In this document: piece by piece, positions 25,577 through 33,101 of the stretch
Layout of the letters: every line of letters begins with the position of its first letter
How positions within the stretch are numbered: position 1 is the stretch's first letter
Origin: Pseudomonas poae
Lineage (GTDB): Bacteria; Pseudomonadota; Gammaproteobacteria; Pseudomonadales; Pseudomonadaceae
Assembly (NCBI RefSeq): GCF_001439785.1
Contig: NZ_JYLI01000023.1
Location: forward strand, 35,210 to 99,209
Direction of reading: 5' to 3'
Length of the DNA: 64,000 nt
The notes under the pieces: generated by a model
What the model was told of the DNA's origin: nothing
The model's database searches: none
What the model saw: the letters and a program-made list of their open reading frames with translations, nothing else
Program-made: the position numbers and the translations under genes

Positions 25577-27063
25577 TAGCGTGCGAATCCCATTTTGATT
25601 GATTTGACCGGCTTCTTTGCGCTCTTGGCGACAGCGAAGTACCGGAATGCATCGGAGCCGTGAGACGTCCAGTCATGCAGCGGCTTGTCTTTCCAGCAGC
25701 CCTTCTTGTCGTCCCACTCCTTGCGATAGTTCTCGAGGCAGGCAATGCCCTCTTCGCACTTGGATTCGTCGAAGGCACACTTGGATAGAATTTCCCGAGC
25801 CTGCTCGATGCCGTCGTCCACCCCGATTTTCGGGACGACCTGGAACGTCATCCGATAAACCTGCCCGTCGATTTCGTAACCTTCTCGGGCGATGTCTTTG
25901 CGCGTCTTCGCATCACTGCCGAACTCACGGTTCTCGATGTCATGCGGCCCCCAGTGCTCGGAATAGGTGTAACCCTTGTCCTTGAGCACCTTCATGTAAT
26001 GCCGCAGGCCTTCGCCTGAGTTCTCGTAGTAATCGATGATGTGGTACTGCTCGCCAACCTGGCGCACGAACCAAATGGCGGTGGAGTCGCTCACGCCGAT
26101 GTCCCAAATGGTCATCACCGGCAGGTGGCTGTTGTCGGGCAGAGTGCCGATGCGCTGAGCGGCATACAGCTTGGTGAACTGCTGGGCGTAGTAAGCGCCC
26201 TCGACCGATTGCTGGAAGGCCTCAACCGGGATTGAGGGGTACTCCCGCTTCATGTCGTCGCCGAGTGTCTTCTCCTTGGCCGCATACCACGCACGCTGGC
26301 CGTCGTTGGTGACGATCCCGTGCTTGGCGTGCAGTTCGTTGAAGTAGTCGGTCAGGCGCTGCGGCAGCACTACGTCAGCAGAATCGAGGCTGTAGGCCTT
26401 GTTATTCCACCAACTGAAGAAAAAGAACTTCCAGTCCAGCAGGCCCAGTGGCACACCAGCCAGTTGCTGGCGCTCTGCTGACTGACTGTAATCAAAGAAA
26501 TACCCGGCCCTGCCCTCTGCCGTCGACTCGATGGTGACAAAACACTCAGCAGCGACAGCCTCGAAAGCACCAGTGACAATCTCCCGCGCCTTATGCGGGA
26601 ACTTGGCGCAGATCTTCCCGAACTCAGATACATGCAGGTAGCGCAGCGTCCCGCCCCGGAACGATGTAGAGACGTAAAGCGAGCCGCCCTTACTGAACAC
26701 CAGTTCACCGGCAGCGTCGTTTCTCGCAGGGTTGGCAGCGCGCAGCTCCTTCGGCAAGTTGTCGTAGGCGTACTTGACCTTTTCACGAAACAGGCGCTTC
26801 GCGTCGTTCAGCGTGTGAGCAATCAAGGCGCACTTGGCAGCCTCGAACAACGCTGCATCCAACTGGACGATGCACACCAGCGTTGTAAAGCCCAGCTGGC
26901 GGGCCTTCAGGATGATGTTCCGGGTATGCATCCCCTGGAAGTAATCAATCTGCTCCTGCGTCATGCGGAAGCGAACCTTCTTGCCCTGCTTGTCGGTGAT
27001 GAAGTAGAGGTTATTCAGTCGCCAAAACCGATCCCGAAGCAGCTTCATGTGCTCGGGCTTCAT
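25576..27063 (-). CDS. Terminase large subunit
   Basis: A 495-residue packaging motor. The ATPase part shows a Walker A variant in LKARQLGFTT (about 53-62) and an adenine-contact pattern before it. The nuclease part has the acidic core IWDIGVSDSTAIWFV near 333-347. It follows the small subunit by one base. No intein or split is seen. Confidence 0.92.
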   Translation of the reverse strand: MKPEHMKLLRDRFWRLNNLYFITDKQGKKVRFRMTQEQIDYFQGMHTRNIILKARQLGFTTLVCIVQLDAALFEAAKCALIAHTLNDAKRLFREKVKYAYDNLPKELRAANPARNDAAGELVFSKGGSLYVSTSFRGGTLRYLHVSEFGKICAKFPHKAREIVTGAFEAVAAECFVTIESTAEGRAGYFFDYSQSAERQQLAGVPLGLLDWKFFFFSWWNNKAYSLDSADVVLPQRLTDYFNELHAKHGIVTNDGQRAWYAAKEKTLGDDMKREYPSIPVEAFQQSVEGAYYAQQFTKLYAAQRIGTLPDNSHLPVMTIWDIGVSDSTAIWFVRQVGEQYHIIDYYENSGEGLRHYMKVLKDKGYTYSEHWGPHDIENREFGSDAKTRKDIAREGYEIDGQVYRMTFQVVPKIGVDDGIEQAREILSKCAFDESKCEEGIACLENYRKEWDDKKGCWKDKPLHDWTSHGSDAFRYFAVAKSAKKPVKSIKMGFAR

Positions 27064-27064
27064 G

Positions 27065-27664
27065 TCAGGCGTCCTGTGTTAATTCATCCATCATCTTCGA
27101 GATCTCGTCGGCGTCGTCCGTCTTCTCCTTCTCGTCCAGGCTGAATGCCTGACGCTCCAGAACTTGCAGGTTCTTCATTGCAGAGGAAAGCTGGAACAGG
27201 GTTTTGGAATTGCTGGGTAGTGCGACAGCAGCGAGCATCGAGGCCCGGCGCATCCCGTTATTGTCCTCGTCAGTCTCGTCGATGATCGCTTCTTCGATCT
27301 CTTCGCGGCGCTGGATGGTATTGAGCAAGTCATCCATCAGCAGGTTCGCAAGGTTCGTGGCCTTGCGAATGTCTCGGCGATGGCTGCGAACCACCCGAGC
27401 CCCTTCTTCTGCGGCCTCTTCGATGATCTCGGCGTCAAGTTCGCAGTTCGCGCCTTGGTCGTTGCGAACCTCTCCGCGAACCAGCTTGCTGCGAACCTCT
27501 TTGCGCACCTGGTCGGAGAGGTCTCTCGCCCATCCTTGAACCTTGGCTTTCTTCCGGATTGCCGTGTCGCTCACGCCTTGGCGCTCTGCGATAGTCCTGA
27601 TGGAAAGCGAACCGGCCCGGTAGGCACGTTCGATTGCCTCCCAGTCGGGTTGCTTGGTTGTCAT
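27065..27664 (-). CDS. Terminase small subunit
   Basis: A 199-residue protein with an N-terminal helix-turn-helix (SIRTIAERQGVSDTAIRKKA, residues about 21-40) that would recognise the packaging site. The acidic, helical rest would form the ring and touch the large subunit. Order and size are typical. Confidence 0.85.
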   Translation of the reverse strand: MTTKQPDWEAIERAYRAGSLSIRTIAERQGVSDTAIRKKAKVQGWARDLSDQVRKEVRSKLVRGEVRNDQGANCELDAEIIEEAAEEGARVVRSHRRDIRKATNLANLLMDDLLNTIQRREEIEEAIIDETDEDNNGMRRASMLAAVALPSNSKTLFQLSSAMKNLQVLERQAFSLDEKEKTDDADEISKMMDELTQDA

Positions 27665-27752
27665 AAATTGTCTCAGCTAAACCTAAAGGCGGGATTGAAA
27701 TATTAGGGGTTTGCCGGTATTGGTGAGGATCAATCAATCCAAGGAAGTTGAT

Positions 27753-27959
27753 ATGTCTACTACCATCCACGCGGCAATGGACAACAGCATGAACAAGGCT
27801 TTCGATGAAAAACAGAAAAGAGCTTATGCAGTTGCGACTGCCCTAGAAGTTATTGCGGCTAGCGTTTCGCACTCCAGTGACGCAAATCAACTCACAGCCG
27901 CAATGGGCAACCTTTCTGCCTATGCCGACGAGATTCAAAAGGCCTTAGGGGCGAAGTGA
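27753..27959 (+). CDS. Small helical prophage protein, unknown
   Basis: A 68-residue protein with AAGGAAG before ATG 27753. Ala/Ser-rich and likely helical. It is one of the few plus-strand genes in the late region, so it may be expressed in the lysogen. Confidence 0.55.
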   Translation: MSTTIHAAMDNSMNKAFDEKQKRAYAVATALEVIAASVSHSSDANQLTAAMGNLSAYADEIQKALGAK

Positions 27960-27991
27960 GCTACTCAGTGCCGCACTCACCTGCGGCACAC

Positions 27992-28246
27992 CTACCCTTC
28001 CCCGATATCCAGCAGCACATCAATCAGCTTCTGCTCACCCAGGCGCATCGCACCCAGGCACTGAAGGTCGTCACACTTAGGGCCGAGGCCGAACACGGTC
28101 ACCTCTCCCTTCGCGCCGATCAGCGTCAGGGCGCCTACGGTGCATTCGGGATGCTCGCCAGCGTCGAGGTCGTCGGCAATCTTTCGCAGGGTCTTGGCGG
28201 CATCGCGCCAGTCTTCCCGCTTGAACTCCAGAACCTTGCCGCTCAT
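27992..28246 (-). CDS. Small prophage protein, unknown
   Basis: An 84-residue protein starting MSGKVLEFKREDWRDA. Its ATG overlaps the stop of the gene at 28243-28431 (ATGA). Contains CDDLQC, possibly redox or metal-linked, but no family is recognised. Confidence 0.6.
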   Translation of the reverse strand: MSGKVLEFKREDWRDAAKTLRKIADDLDAGEHPECTVGALTLIGAKGEVTVFGLGPKCDDLQCLGAMRLGEQKLIDVLLDIGEG

Positions 28247-28431
28247 TCGGTCACCTTCTGCAGCCACTCTTCAATGATCCGGCGAACCACTGGCCCGGTC
28301 AGAATGGACGAAGGCTTGTCGCCATCAATCACTGACTGCACCAGGGCGTACGGGAGTACGTGCACACCGTCGCTCGCTACTACCATCAGGTGCGGGCACT
28401 GGTCGGCGATGTCGTGAACGGTCGCGGTCAT
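28243..28431 (-). CDS. Small prophage protein, unknown
   Basis: A 62-residue protein (MTATVHDIADQCPHL...). It sits between the possible holin pair and the gene at 27992. A 36-bp palindrome lies just upstream of its start and may control it. Confidence 0.55.
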   Translation of the reverse strand: MTATVHDIADQCPHLMVVASDGVHVLPYALVQSVIDGDKPSSILTGPVVRRIIEEWLQKVTE

Positions 28432-28445
28432 GCCCTACTCCATTG

Positions 28446-28481
28446 CGCGCCACGATTTGGCGCATTCGAAAACGTGGCGCG
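28446..28481. promoter_or_regulatory. 36-bp interrupted palindrome, copy 1
   Basis: Arms CGCGCCACG (28446-28454) and CGTGGCGCG (28473-28481) lie in the gap before the gene at 28431. Copy 2 at 35476-35511 has the same arms and the same total length. No T run follows, so an operator or other protein-binding site is more likely than a terminator. Confidence 0.7.
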
Positions 28482-28483
28482 GA

Positions 28484-28822
28484 TTAGGGCGCCTGCCGCT
28501 CTACCGCTTCACTGACCTTCTCGGCCGCCTTGCTTGCTGTGTCAGCAGCCTGGACCGCCGAGTGCGATGCCTCTTGCACCTTCACTGCGGCGTCCTGCGT
28601 CTTCTCGGCCAGGTTGCTAAGGCGGAGGTCACGCTTACCCAAAGCGGCATCATAAGCGGCGCGCACTTCGGCAAGCTGCTTGGTCTGTTCGGTGCCGGCC
28701 GACCACACGCCGGCCTGGTATCCAAGTATCGACCCGCCAGCTACCAGCAGCAGCGCGATAACCCAGACCTCTGCTCGCCTCCACCAGTGGCGGGCGATGA
28801 AGTTGATTGCGCATCTGTCCAT
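28484..28822 (-). CDS. Membrane protein with coiled coil, possible holin-associated
   Basis: A 112-residue protein with one membrane segment at about residues 20-40, then an Ala/Lys/Glu helical tail. Its start overlaps the stop of the next upstream gene (TGATG), itself a one-span membrane protein. The endolysin here has no export signal, so a holin must exist. These two genes are the best candidates, but only by topology. Confidence 0.55.
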   Translation of the reverse strand: MDRCAINFIARHWWRRAEVWVIALLLVAGGSILGYQAGVWSAGTEQTKQLAEVRAAYDAALGKRDLRLSNLAEKTQDAAVKVQEASHSAVQAADTASKAAEKVSEAVERQAP

Positions 28823-29199
28823 CAGTTGACGCCTCCCAGCTTGGTTCGTAGGCGAGCAATCTCGTCGCTCTGCGAGGTAACCGTTGCGGTGAGCTGTGCA
28901 ACCTGGCTTGAAAGGGCTTCGATTTTCCCTTCCATCCGCCCTACTGCTGCGGCGAGCTCGTTGCGCTCCTTGGCGAACTGGTCGGCGCGGGCCTCGGCGG
29001 CATTCGCCCGGGCTCGCTCAGTGTCGAGCAGCTCGTTGAGCCGGCGGACTGTGCCGATGTCGGCGTTATCCATGGCTCGGTCGGTCGCGTCTTTCGAGAG
29101 GAATTTCCTCAGCCACAACAGACCACCGAGCAACACAGTGCCGGTACCGCCAAGCCACGCAAACGTGCCAGGGCCCAGGTCGTTAGGATCCATCGCCAC
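28822..29199 (-). CDS. One-span membrane protein with coiled coil, holin candidate
   Basis: A 125-residue protein. Residues about 11-29 form a Gly/Leu-rich span, followed by a long heptad region to the C-terminus. Two in-frame ATG codons, two residues apart, begin it, a pattern seen in holin/antiholin dual starts, though it may be chance. It is directly before the terminase group in transcription order. Confidence 0.55.
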   Translation of the reverse strand: MAMDPNDLGPGTFAWLGGTGTVLLGGLLWLRKFLSKDATDRAMDNADIGTVRRLNELLDTERARANAAEARADQFAKERNELAAAVGRMEGKIEALSSQVAQLTATVTSQSDEIARLRTKLGGVN

Positions 29200-29296
29200 T
29201 CCATAGAGAAAGGTGGCCGAGGTACGACCTGTACAAATAAGTCAGCTCCAGCAGCACTCCCAGCTCGGAGCAATGGGTGTGGTGGAGCCGAAGACG

Positions 29297-29322
29297 AAAA
29301 GGCCTCGCGCGATGGCGAGGCC
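29297..29322 (-). terminator. Rho-independent terminator
   Basis: GGCCTCGC and GCGAGGCC form an eight-base stem with a six-base loop, followed by TTTT on the minus strand. It ends the transcript of the gene at 29396-29725. Confidence 0.75.
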
Positions 29323-29395
29323 TGAAGAGATGCGCGGCCTGAGCCGCGCGGTATTACTTGAGGCCGCACTCACGCGGACCTGCATTCAGGTCGAC

Positions 29396-29725
29396 TTAAG
29401 CGACGGTACCGTCCGCGTTCAGATAGTCCCAAGTGACATTGACCATCTGGTTGAAATCGTTACGAAGACCGATATAAACACCCAGACCCGCCGGAACTTG
29501 AAATGGCTCAGTGCGGCCATTGACATCAGGAGTGAAAGCCCTAATTTTAGTGATATCACCACTGACCGGAGGCGTGGCACTAAGTACAACGGTGCCCGCA
29601 CTCAAATTCAAAGTGCGCAAAATCAATCCGTGTACGTTTTGCTCTGGGCCCACAACTTTATAAGGACCAAGAGCACCGTTCACGCTTACGCCTACGAAGT
29701 TTTTACCGATAGTTTGCATAGTCAT
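29396..29725 (-). CDS. Beta-rich prophage protein downstream of Com, unknown
   Basis: A 109-residue protein beginning MTMQTIGKNFVGVSVNG, without signal or membrane segment. AGGTGA precedes ATG 29725. It starts eight bases after the com-like gene, so it is the obvious candidate for Com-type translational control. It does not resemble Mu Mom. A small structural or decoration role is possible. Confidence 0.6.
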   Translation of the reverse strand: MTMQTIGKNFVGVSVNGALGPYKVVGPEQNVHGLILRTLNLSAGTVVLSATPPVSGDITKIRAFTPDVNGRTEPFQVPAGLGVYIGLRNDFNQMVNVTWDYLNADGTVA

Positions 29726-29733
29726 TTTTTCAC

Positions 29734-29919
29734 CTATTGAGTCGAATGATTTGTCGCGGAGGATTCCGCTTTCATGTCGCTCAAAGGCGATTGCTCGGGG
29801 CTCGTGGCCTTCGCATGATTCAACGTCCCGCATCGGGAACATTTGATCTGGAGCTCTGTAAACCCACCCGTACGGGCGAGAAGTCTTTTGCAGTTACCGC
29901 ATCTGAATTCTTTCAACAT
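29734..29919 (-). CDS. Com-family zinc-finger regulator
   Basis: A 61-residue protein starting MLKEFRCGNCKRLLA, with two CxxC pairs (FRCGNCK and KCSRCGT) and a Ser-rich tail. This is the Mu Com pattern. Mu Com binds mRNA and frees the start of mom. AAGGAA lies before the ATG at 29919. The mom partner is absent here; the next gene downstream is at 29396-29725. Confidence 0.8.
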   Translation of the reverse strand: MLKEFRCGNCKRLLARTGGFTELQIKCSRCGTLNHAKATSPEQSPLSDMKAESSATNHSTQ

Positions 29920-29960
29920 CTGCAAATTCCTTTTGCTGAATCACCCTTCCAGTGGGCAAT

Positions 29961-29983
29961 AAAAACCCGGCACATTGGCCGGG
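29961..29983 (-). terminator. Rho-independent terminator upstream of com
   Basis: CCCGGC and GCCGGG pair around a six-base loop and run into five T on the minus strand, 40 bases before the com-like start. Confidence 0.7.
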
Positions 29984-30013
29984 CTCCGTGACGTAACTTG
30001 TATTTTCTGAATG

Positions 30014-30229
30014 CTATTTCGCGCCGCCGTTCCCGCGATCGGTCTGAGCGTCTTGGTCTGAACCTGGATTACCCGGCGGCGGGTTCCAGTCCTCTGGCTT
30101 CTCACCAGTACCCTGCTTTGGCTCTGACTCGGCCTGCTCAAGGCCAGAGTCATGACCTTTACCAGTGTCAGGCGCTTCCTTTCCTGGTCCTGGGTATGGC
30201 GCTGCAGGACCGTTATTGTCTTCCACCAT
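30014..30229 (-). CDS. Disordered Pro/Gly/Asp-rich small protein
   Basis: A 71-residue hydrophilic, low-complexity protein with no secondary structure expected. The ribosome site AGGAGGTGA is near perfect and spaced well, the main reason to believe it. First gene after the likely late promoter region. Function unknown. Confidence 0.6.
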   Translation of the reverse strand: MVEDNNGPAAPYPGPGKEAPDTGKGHDSGLEQAESEPKQGTGEKPEDWNPPPGNPGSDQDAQTDRGNGGAK

Positions 30230-30357
30230 GAATCACCTCCTGTCTGAAGCGCGATATGTGCGCCTACTTCTGAGAGCGGCCGATTTGATGGGAAGTGCTG
30301 TCCACTCGACGAATGGAAAATGAATCCTAGGCCAGAAAGCAGAGATAATTGCAGGCA

Positions 30358-30386
30358 ATAAAAAGCCCAACACAGTGGTCGGGCTT
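30358..30386 (-). terminator. Rho-independent terminator after the Q-position gene
   Basis: An eight-pair stem including one G-T pair (AGCCCGAC with GTTGGGCT) precedes five T on the minus strand. It lies 68 bases after the early operon ends, the place where a Q-type antiterminator would act. The 224-base gap 30230-30453 holds no other gene. Confidence 0.65.
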
Positions 30387-30453
30387 CTGATCCAATCCTA
30401 CACACGCAGGAACAACAGGATGAATGGATAATGGCTCATTGGCTCACCGCCCG

Positions 30454-30999
30454 TCAAGCGACTTCTGTTGCAATAAGGCCTTCTCGCTCGAGAATGTGTT
30501 GAGCCTCAATCAGTGCCAAGTCTAAGCTGCTCTCCAGCGCCTTCCGAATGTCACGTCTCCATCGCTCCTGCGTCTTGATCGGGTGCGGCTCGTTCGACCA
30601 GTTATCCATCTCGTACCAGCCGGCCGGCAGGACGTTGGTGGAGCGCTTGCCGTCGACGCCCGGGAGGCGAGGCAAGGCCCAGGTCACCACGGCGCAGTGC
30701 AGGAACCTTTCCGGCGCCGGGGAGCGCATCACGCGGGTCAGTTCTGCAATTGCTGCGTGCTTGCGCTCCGTGTGGGTGGAGAACTTCGCCACTAGGGCGC
30801 GCCAGTGCTCGACCGACAGAGACTTGTGCAGCCGGCCGAACACCCAGCAATCGGTGAGAAATGCAGCCTCCCTGCCGACAATCTCCCCCTTCTGCTTGGC
30901 GCACTGAACCTTCGGCTCAAAGTCGCAGCCGCCGGCGGAACTGATGGTCTCGGCCGCAAGGGCGCGAACTACTGCTGAAACAACGTTGCGATAGGTCAT
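30454..30999 (-). CDS. Unknown protein in the position of antiterminator Q
   Basis: A 181-residue basic protein starting MTYRNVVSAVVRALA. It has two Cys near residues 25-32 and a helical middle. It is the last early gene, just after NinG and before the terminator at 30358, the usual place of Q. Sequence similarity to known Q proteins is not evident to me. Its start overlaps the NinG stop (ATGA). Confidence 0.6.
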   Translation of the reverse strand: MTYRNVVSAVVRALAAETISSAGGCDFEPKVQCAKQKGEIVGREAAFLTDCWVFGRLHKSLSVEHWRALVAKFSTHTERKHAAIAELTRVMRSPAPERFLHCAVVTWALPRLPGVDGKRSTNVLPAGWYEMDNWSNEPHPIKTQERWRRDIRKALESSLDLALIEAQHILEREGLIATEVA

Positions 31000-31601
31000 G
31001 CGGCTTCCCCTTTTTTCAGTTCTCTGGTCATTGCTCGATATTTGGCCTTGATGGCCTTGATCTCTTCCACGGTGCACTTGCAAGGCGCGTGCAGGCCTTC
31101 CAGCCATGCCACCTTCTCGGCGCCGATGCGCAGCACCAGGCGAATGCGGTACTCCACGGCGTTGCCGGATAGGTTGCGGTTGCACTTCACACACTGCCGG
31201 TGAATGTTCAGCGGCTCGAAGCGCAGCTCCGGGCAGGCGCCAACGGATCGGTAATGCCCAGCGTCCCACCGGCTGCCGGTCATGAGGTCGTTGTCGTTCG
31301 GCGTCGAGTCGCAGCTGATGCAAGGCAGGTGGGCGTCACGCAGGCGCACGTATTCGTTCACTGCCGCCTGGGCTTCGCGCAGATGGTCCGCCCTGCTCTT
31401 CAGCTTCTCCTTGCGGACCTTGATGTCCTTGCGCTCGATGTCGGCAAGCGCCTTTCGGGCCTTCGGCTCATGCCTGGGCGCGTCGATGATTGCGCACGCC
31501 GGGCTGCACACCGCCTGCCCCATCCGCGAAGGGACGAATGAGGCCCCGCACGCAGTGACACGGCATTTCTTCGGTCTGGGTTGCTTCCGTTCAATAGTCA
31601 T
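30996..31601 (-). CDS. ninG: NinG (Rap) recombination nuclease
   Basis: A 201-residue protein with the NinG pattern: N-terminal CRVTACGASFVPS zinc motif, charged helical middle, then CISCDS, SRWDAGHYRS and IHRQCVKCNRNLSGN. In lambda, Rap is a structure-specific nuclease acting on recombination junctions. AGGAGG precedes the start. Confidence 0.88.
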   Translation of the reverse strand: MTIERKQPRPKKCRVTACGASFVPSRMGQAVCSPACAIIDAPRHEPKARKALADIERKDIKVRKEKLKSRADHLREAQAAVNEYVRLRDAHLPCISCDSTPNDNDLMTGSRWDAGHYRSVGACPELRFEPLNIHRQCVKCNRNLSGNAVEYRIRLVLRIGAEKVAWLEGLHAPCKCTVEEIKAIKAKYRAMTRELKKGEAA

Positions 31602-32068
31602 GCTGCCTCCTGGCTAAGCAGATCAGAGAAGTACACGCCCTGCGGAGCAAAGCGCGCGACGATACGGTCGGTGTAGGCGATGCCCTGGGCGCGGTTAAAA
31701 AGGCTGGTCACCGGGAAGCCGTCCGGCCCGAACAGGTGGCACTCCCCCATCATGTCCAGCTTGGTTTCGTACGGTAGGTGACGCATCACGCGGTACCACT
31801 CAGCTTGGAAGCCGGCATCCTCGTTCAGCAGGATTTGAACGCCGATGTGCAGCTTGCAGTACTTGCGCGCCTCGGCTGGGTCGCCCAACTGAGTCATCTC
31901 GGCGATGCGCTTGTACATGGCGAACCACAAGCGGTTCTGGTCAAGCGTGCGGTCCTTGCCCGGGCGAAGGCTCACCACCACGAAGTGCTTGTCCTCGAAC
32001 ATCCTGGACATCCGGGTGATGGCCTCGGTGAGCATGGAGCGGCAGTTGACGCTGATCTTGTCTGTCAT
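31598..32068 (-). CDS. ninB: NinB-like recombination mediator
   Basis: A 156-residue protein. The family hallmark RTLDQNRLWFAMYKRI at about residues 39-54 matches lambda NinB (Orf), which loads recombinases on single-strand DNA. ATGA overlaps on both sides show that it belongs to the tightly packed early operon. Confidence 0.8.
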   Translation of the reverse strand: MTDKISVNCRSMLTEAITRMSRMFEDKHFVVVSLRPGKDRTLDQNRLWFAMYKRIAEMTQLGDPAEARKYCKLHIGVQILLNEDAGFQAEWYRVMRHLPYETKLDMMGECHLFGPDGFPVTSLFNRAQGIAYTDRIVARFAPQGVYFSDLLSQEAA

Positions 32069-32208
32069 GTCCACACCCTCCGCGAGAGCAGGAGAATGGC
32101 GCCAGATACCACCAGAGCGGCGAACGCATATCCATGATGACCGGAAAGCCCAAGTGCAGCGCCAACGGCAGAGAAGACCAGCCCGCAAATTCCAACTGTG
32201 CGCCTCAT
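32065..32208 (-). CDS. 47-residue membrane protein
   Basis: A short frame MRRTVGICGLVF...RRVWT with a two-part hydrophobic body (about residues 6-20 and 28-41). It overlaps the genes on both sides by ATGA, so it is translated as part of the chain. It was below the usual length cut-off. Function unknown; a small modulator of the membrane or of replication are both possible. Confidence 0.7.
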   Translation of the reverse strand: MRRTVGICGLVFSAVGAALGLSGHHGYAFAALVVSGAILLLSRRVWT

Positions 32209-32687
32209 GACTGCTCACCCTTGCCCATGGCGGCGTCAATACGCTGATCAGCGTGACGACAGACCTTCGCACCCATATCACGCAGGATTCTTCCAGCACA
32301 CTCACTGTCCCGCAGCCACCGATACCTTTCAGCATGCTTGCGCAGCGCTTCGTTCTCAGCTTTCAGCTCAGCATTCACCCGCTCGTAGGCTTCGTAGCCG
32401 GTGCGTAGGCCGGCGACTTCGGCGCGGAGCCTGGCGATCTCAATCTGTTGTGCGTCGTCGCCATTGATGACCTCGCCGTGCAGGTCGATCGCGCTGCGCA
32501 GCGAAATCTTCGCGATGCGGCCGGCCTTCATGTTGATGAACACCGACTCAGGGGTAGAAATAGCCGCCAGGACCCGCTCGTTCTCGGCGATAAGGGCCAG
32601 GAGTACGGATGGTTTTGCTACCGTGTAGGCATGCCCAAGCGAAAGATGATGCTCGGCCATCCGCTTCAGTTCGCTGTAGTCAGCCAT
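32205..32687 (-). CDS. Early prophage protein with coiled coil, unknown
   Basis: A 160-residue protein starting MADYSELKRMAEHH. Residues about 80-125 form a coiled coil, followed by RYRWLRD, seen in many small phage early proteins of the Ea22/ead kind. It has AGAGGA upstream. No enzymatic motif. Confidence 0.6.
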   Translation of the reverse strand: MADYSELKRMAEHHLSLGHAYTVAKPSVLLALIAENERVLAAISTPESVFINMKAGRIAKISLRSAIDLHGEVINGDDAQQIEIARLRAEVAGLRTGYEAYERVNAELKAENEALRKHAERYRWLRDSECAGRILRDMGAKVCRHADQRIDAAMGKGEQS

Positions 32688-32916
32688 GGAAAGTGTCCTC
32701 TTGCTCAAAGTCGGCAAGGTGGTCAAGGAACTCTTCTTGCTCCTTGACTTGCTTTTTCAGCAGCGCTGCGTGGGAGGCTTTCCAAGCCCACCATGCGAAG
32801 TGGAGGGTGCTGGTGCTGTAGGTGTCGTCACGTCGGCTCAGGTACACCGCCAGCACGGGCTCTTTAGCTTCCAAAGCAACAGCGGTCTCAAACTCTTCAC
32901 GCATTTTGTCGCTCAT
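32680..32916 (-). CDS. Small early prophage protein
   Basis: A 78-residue acidic protein with WWAWKASHAALL in the middle, a stretch often seen in phage early accessory proteins. It overlaps its neighbours at both ends. Function unknown. Confidence 0.6.
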   Translation of the reverse strand: MSDKMREEFETAVALEAKEPVLAVYLSRRDDTYSTSTLHFAWWAWKASHAALLKKQVKEQEEFLDHLADFEQEDTFHG

Positions 32917-33101
32917 GCCCGCTTCTCCCCTGCTTCTGCGATCAATGCCATGCGCTCTAGGCGCTCTTCGGCTTGACTGGCGAGATTGGCTAAGTCCGCC
33001 TCATCCACCACCGGCATGCACACGAAACGAATGCCGTGCCTGACGATGGTGTTAGCCATCTCAAGGGATTGGCGTAGCTGTGCTGGGTTTGGTCGTTTCA
33101 T
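32913..33101 (-). CDS. Small early prophage protein
   Basis: A 62-residue protein (MKRPNPAQLRQSLEMAN...) with AAGGAGG before the ATG at 33101. Helical. The start shares one base with the stop of the DnaC-like gene. Function unknown. Confidence 0.6.
   Translation of the reverse strand: MKRPNPAQLRQSLEMANTIVRHGIRFVCMPVVDEADLANLASQAEERLERMALIAEAGEKRA

Noticed and set aside
29213..29740. A 175-codon plus-strand frame
   Set aside because: It crosses a terminator and is antisense to the gene at 29396-29725, which has a good ribosome site.
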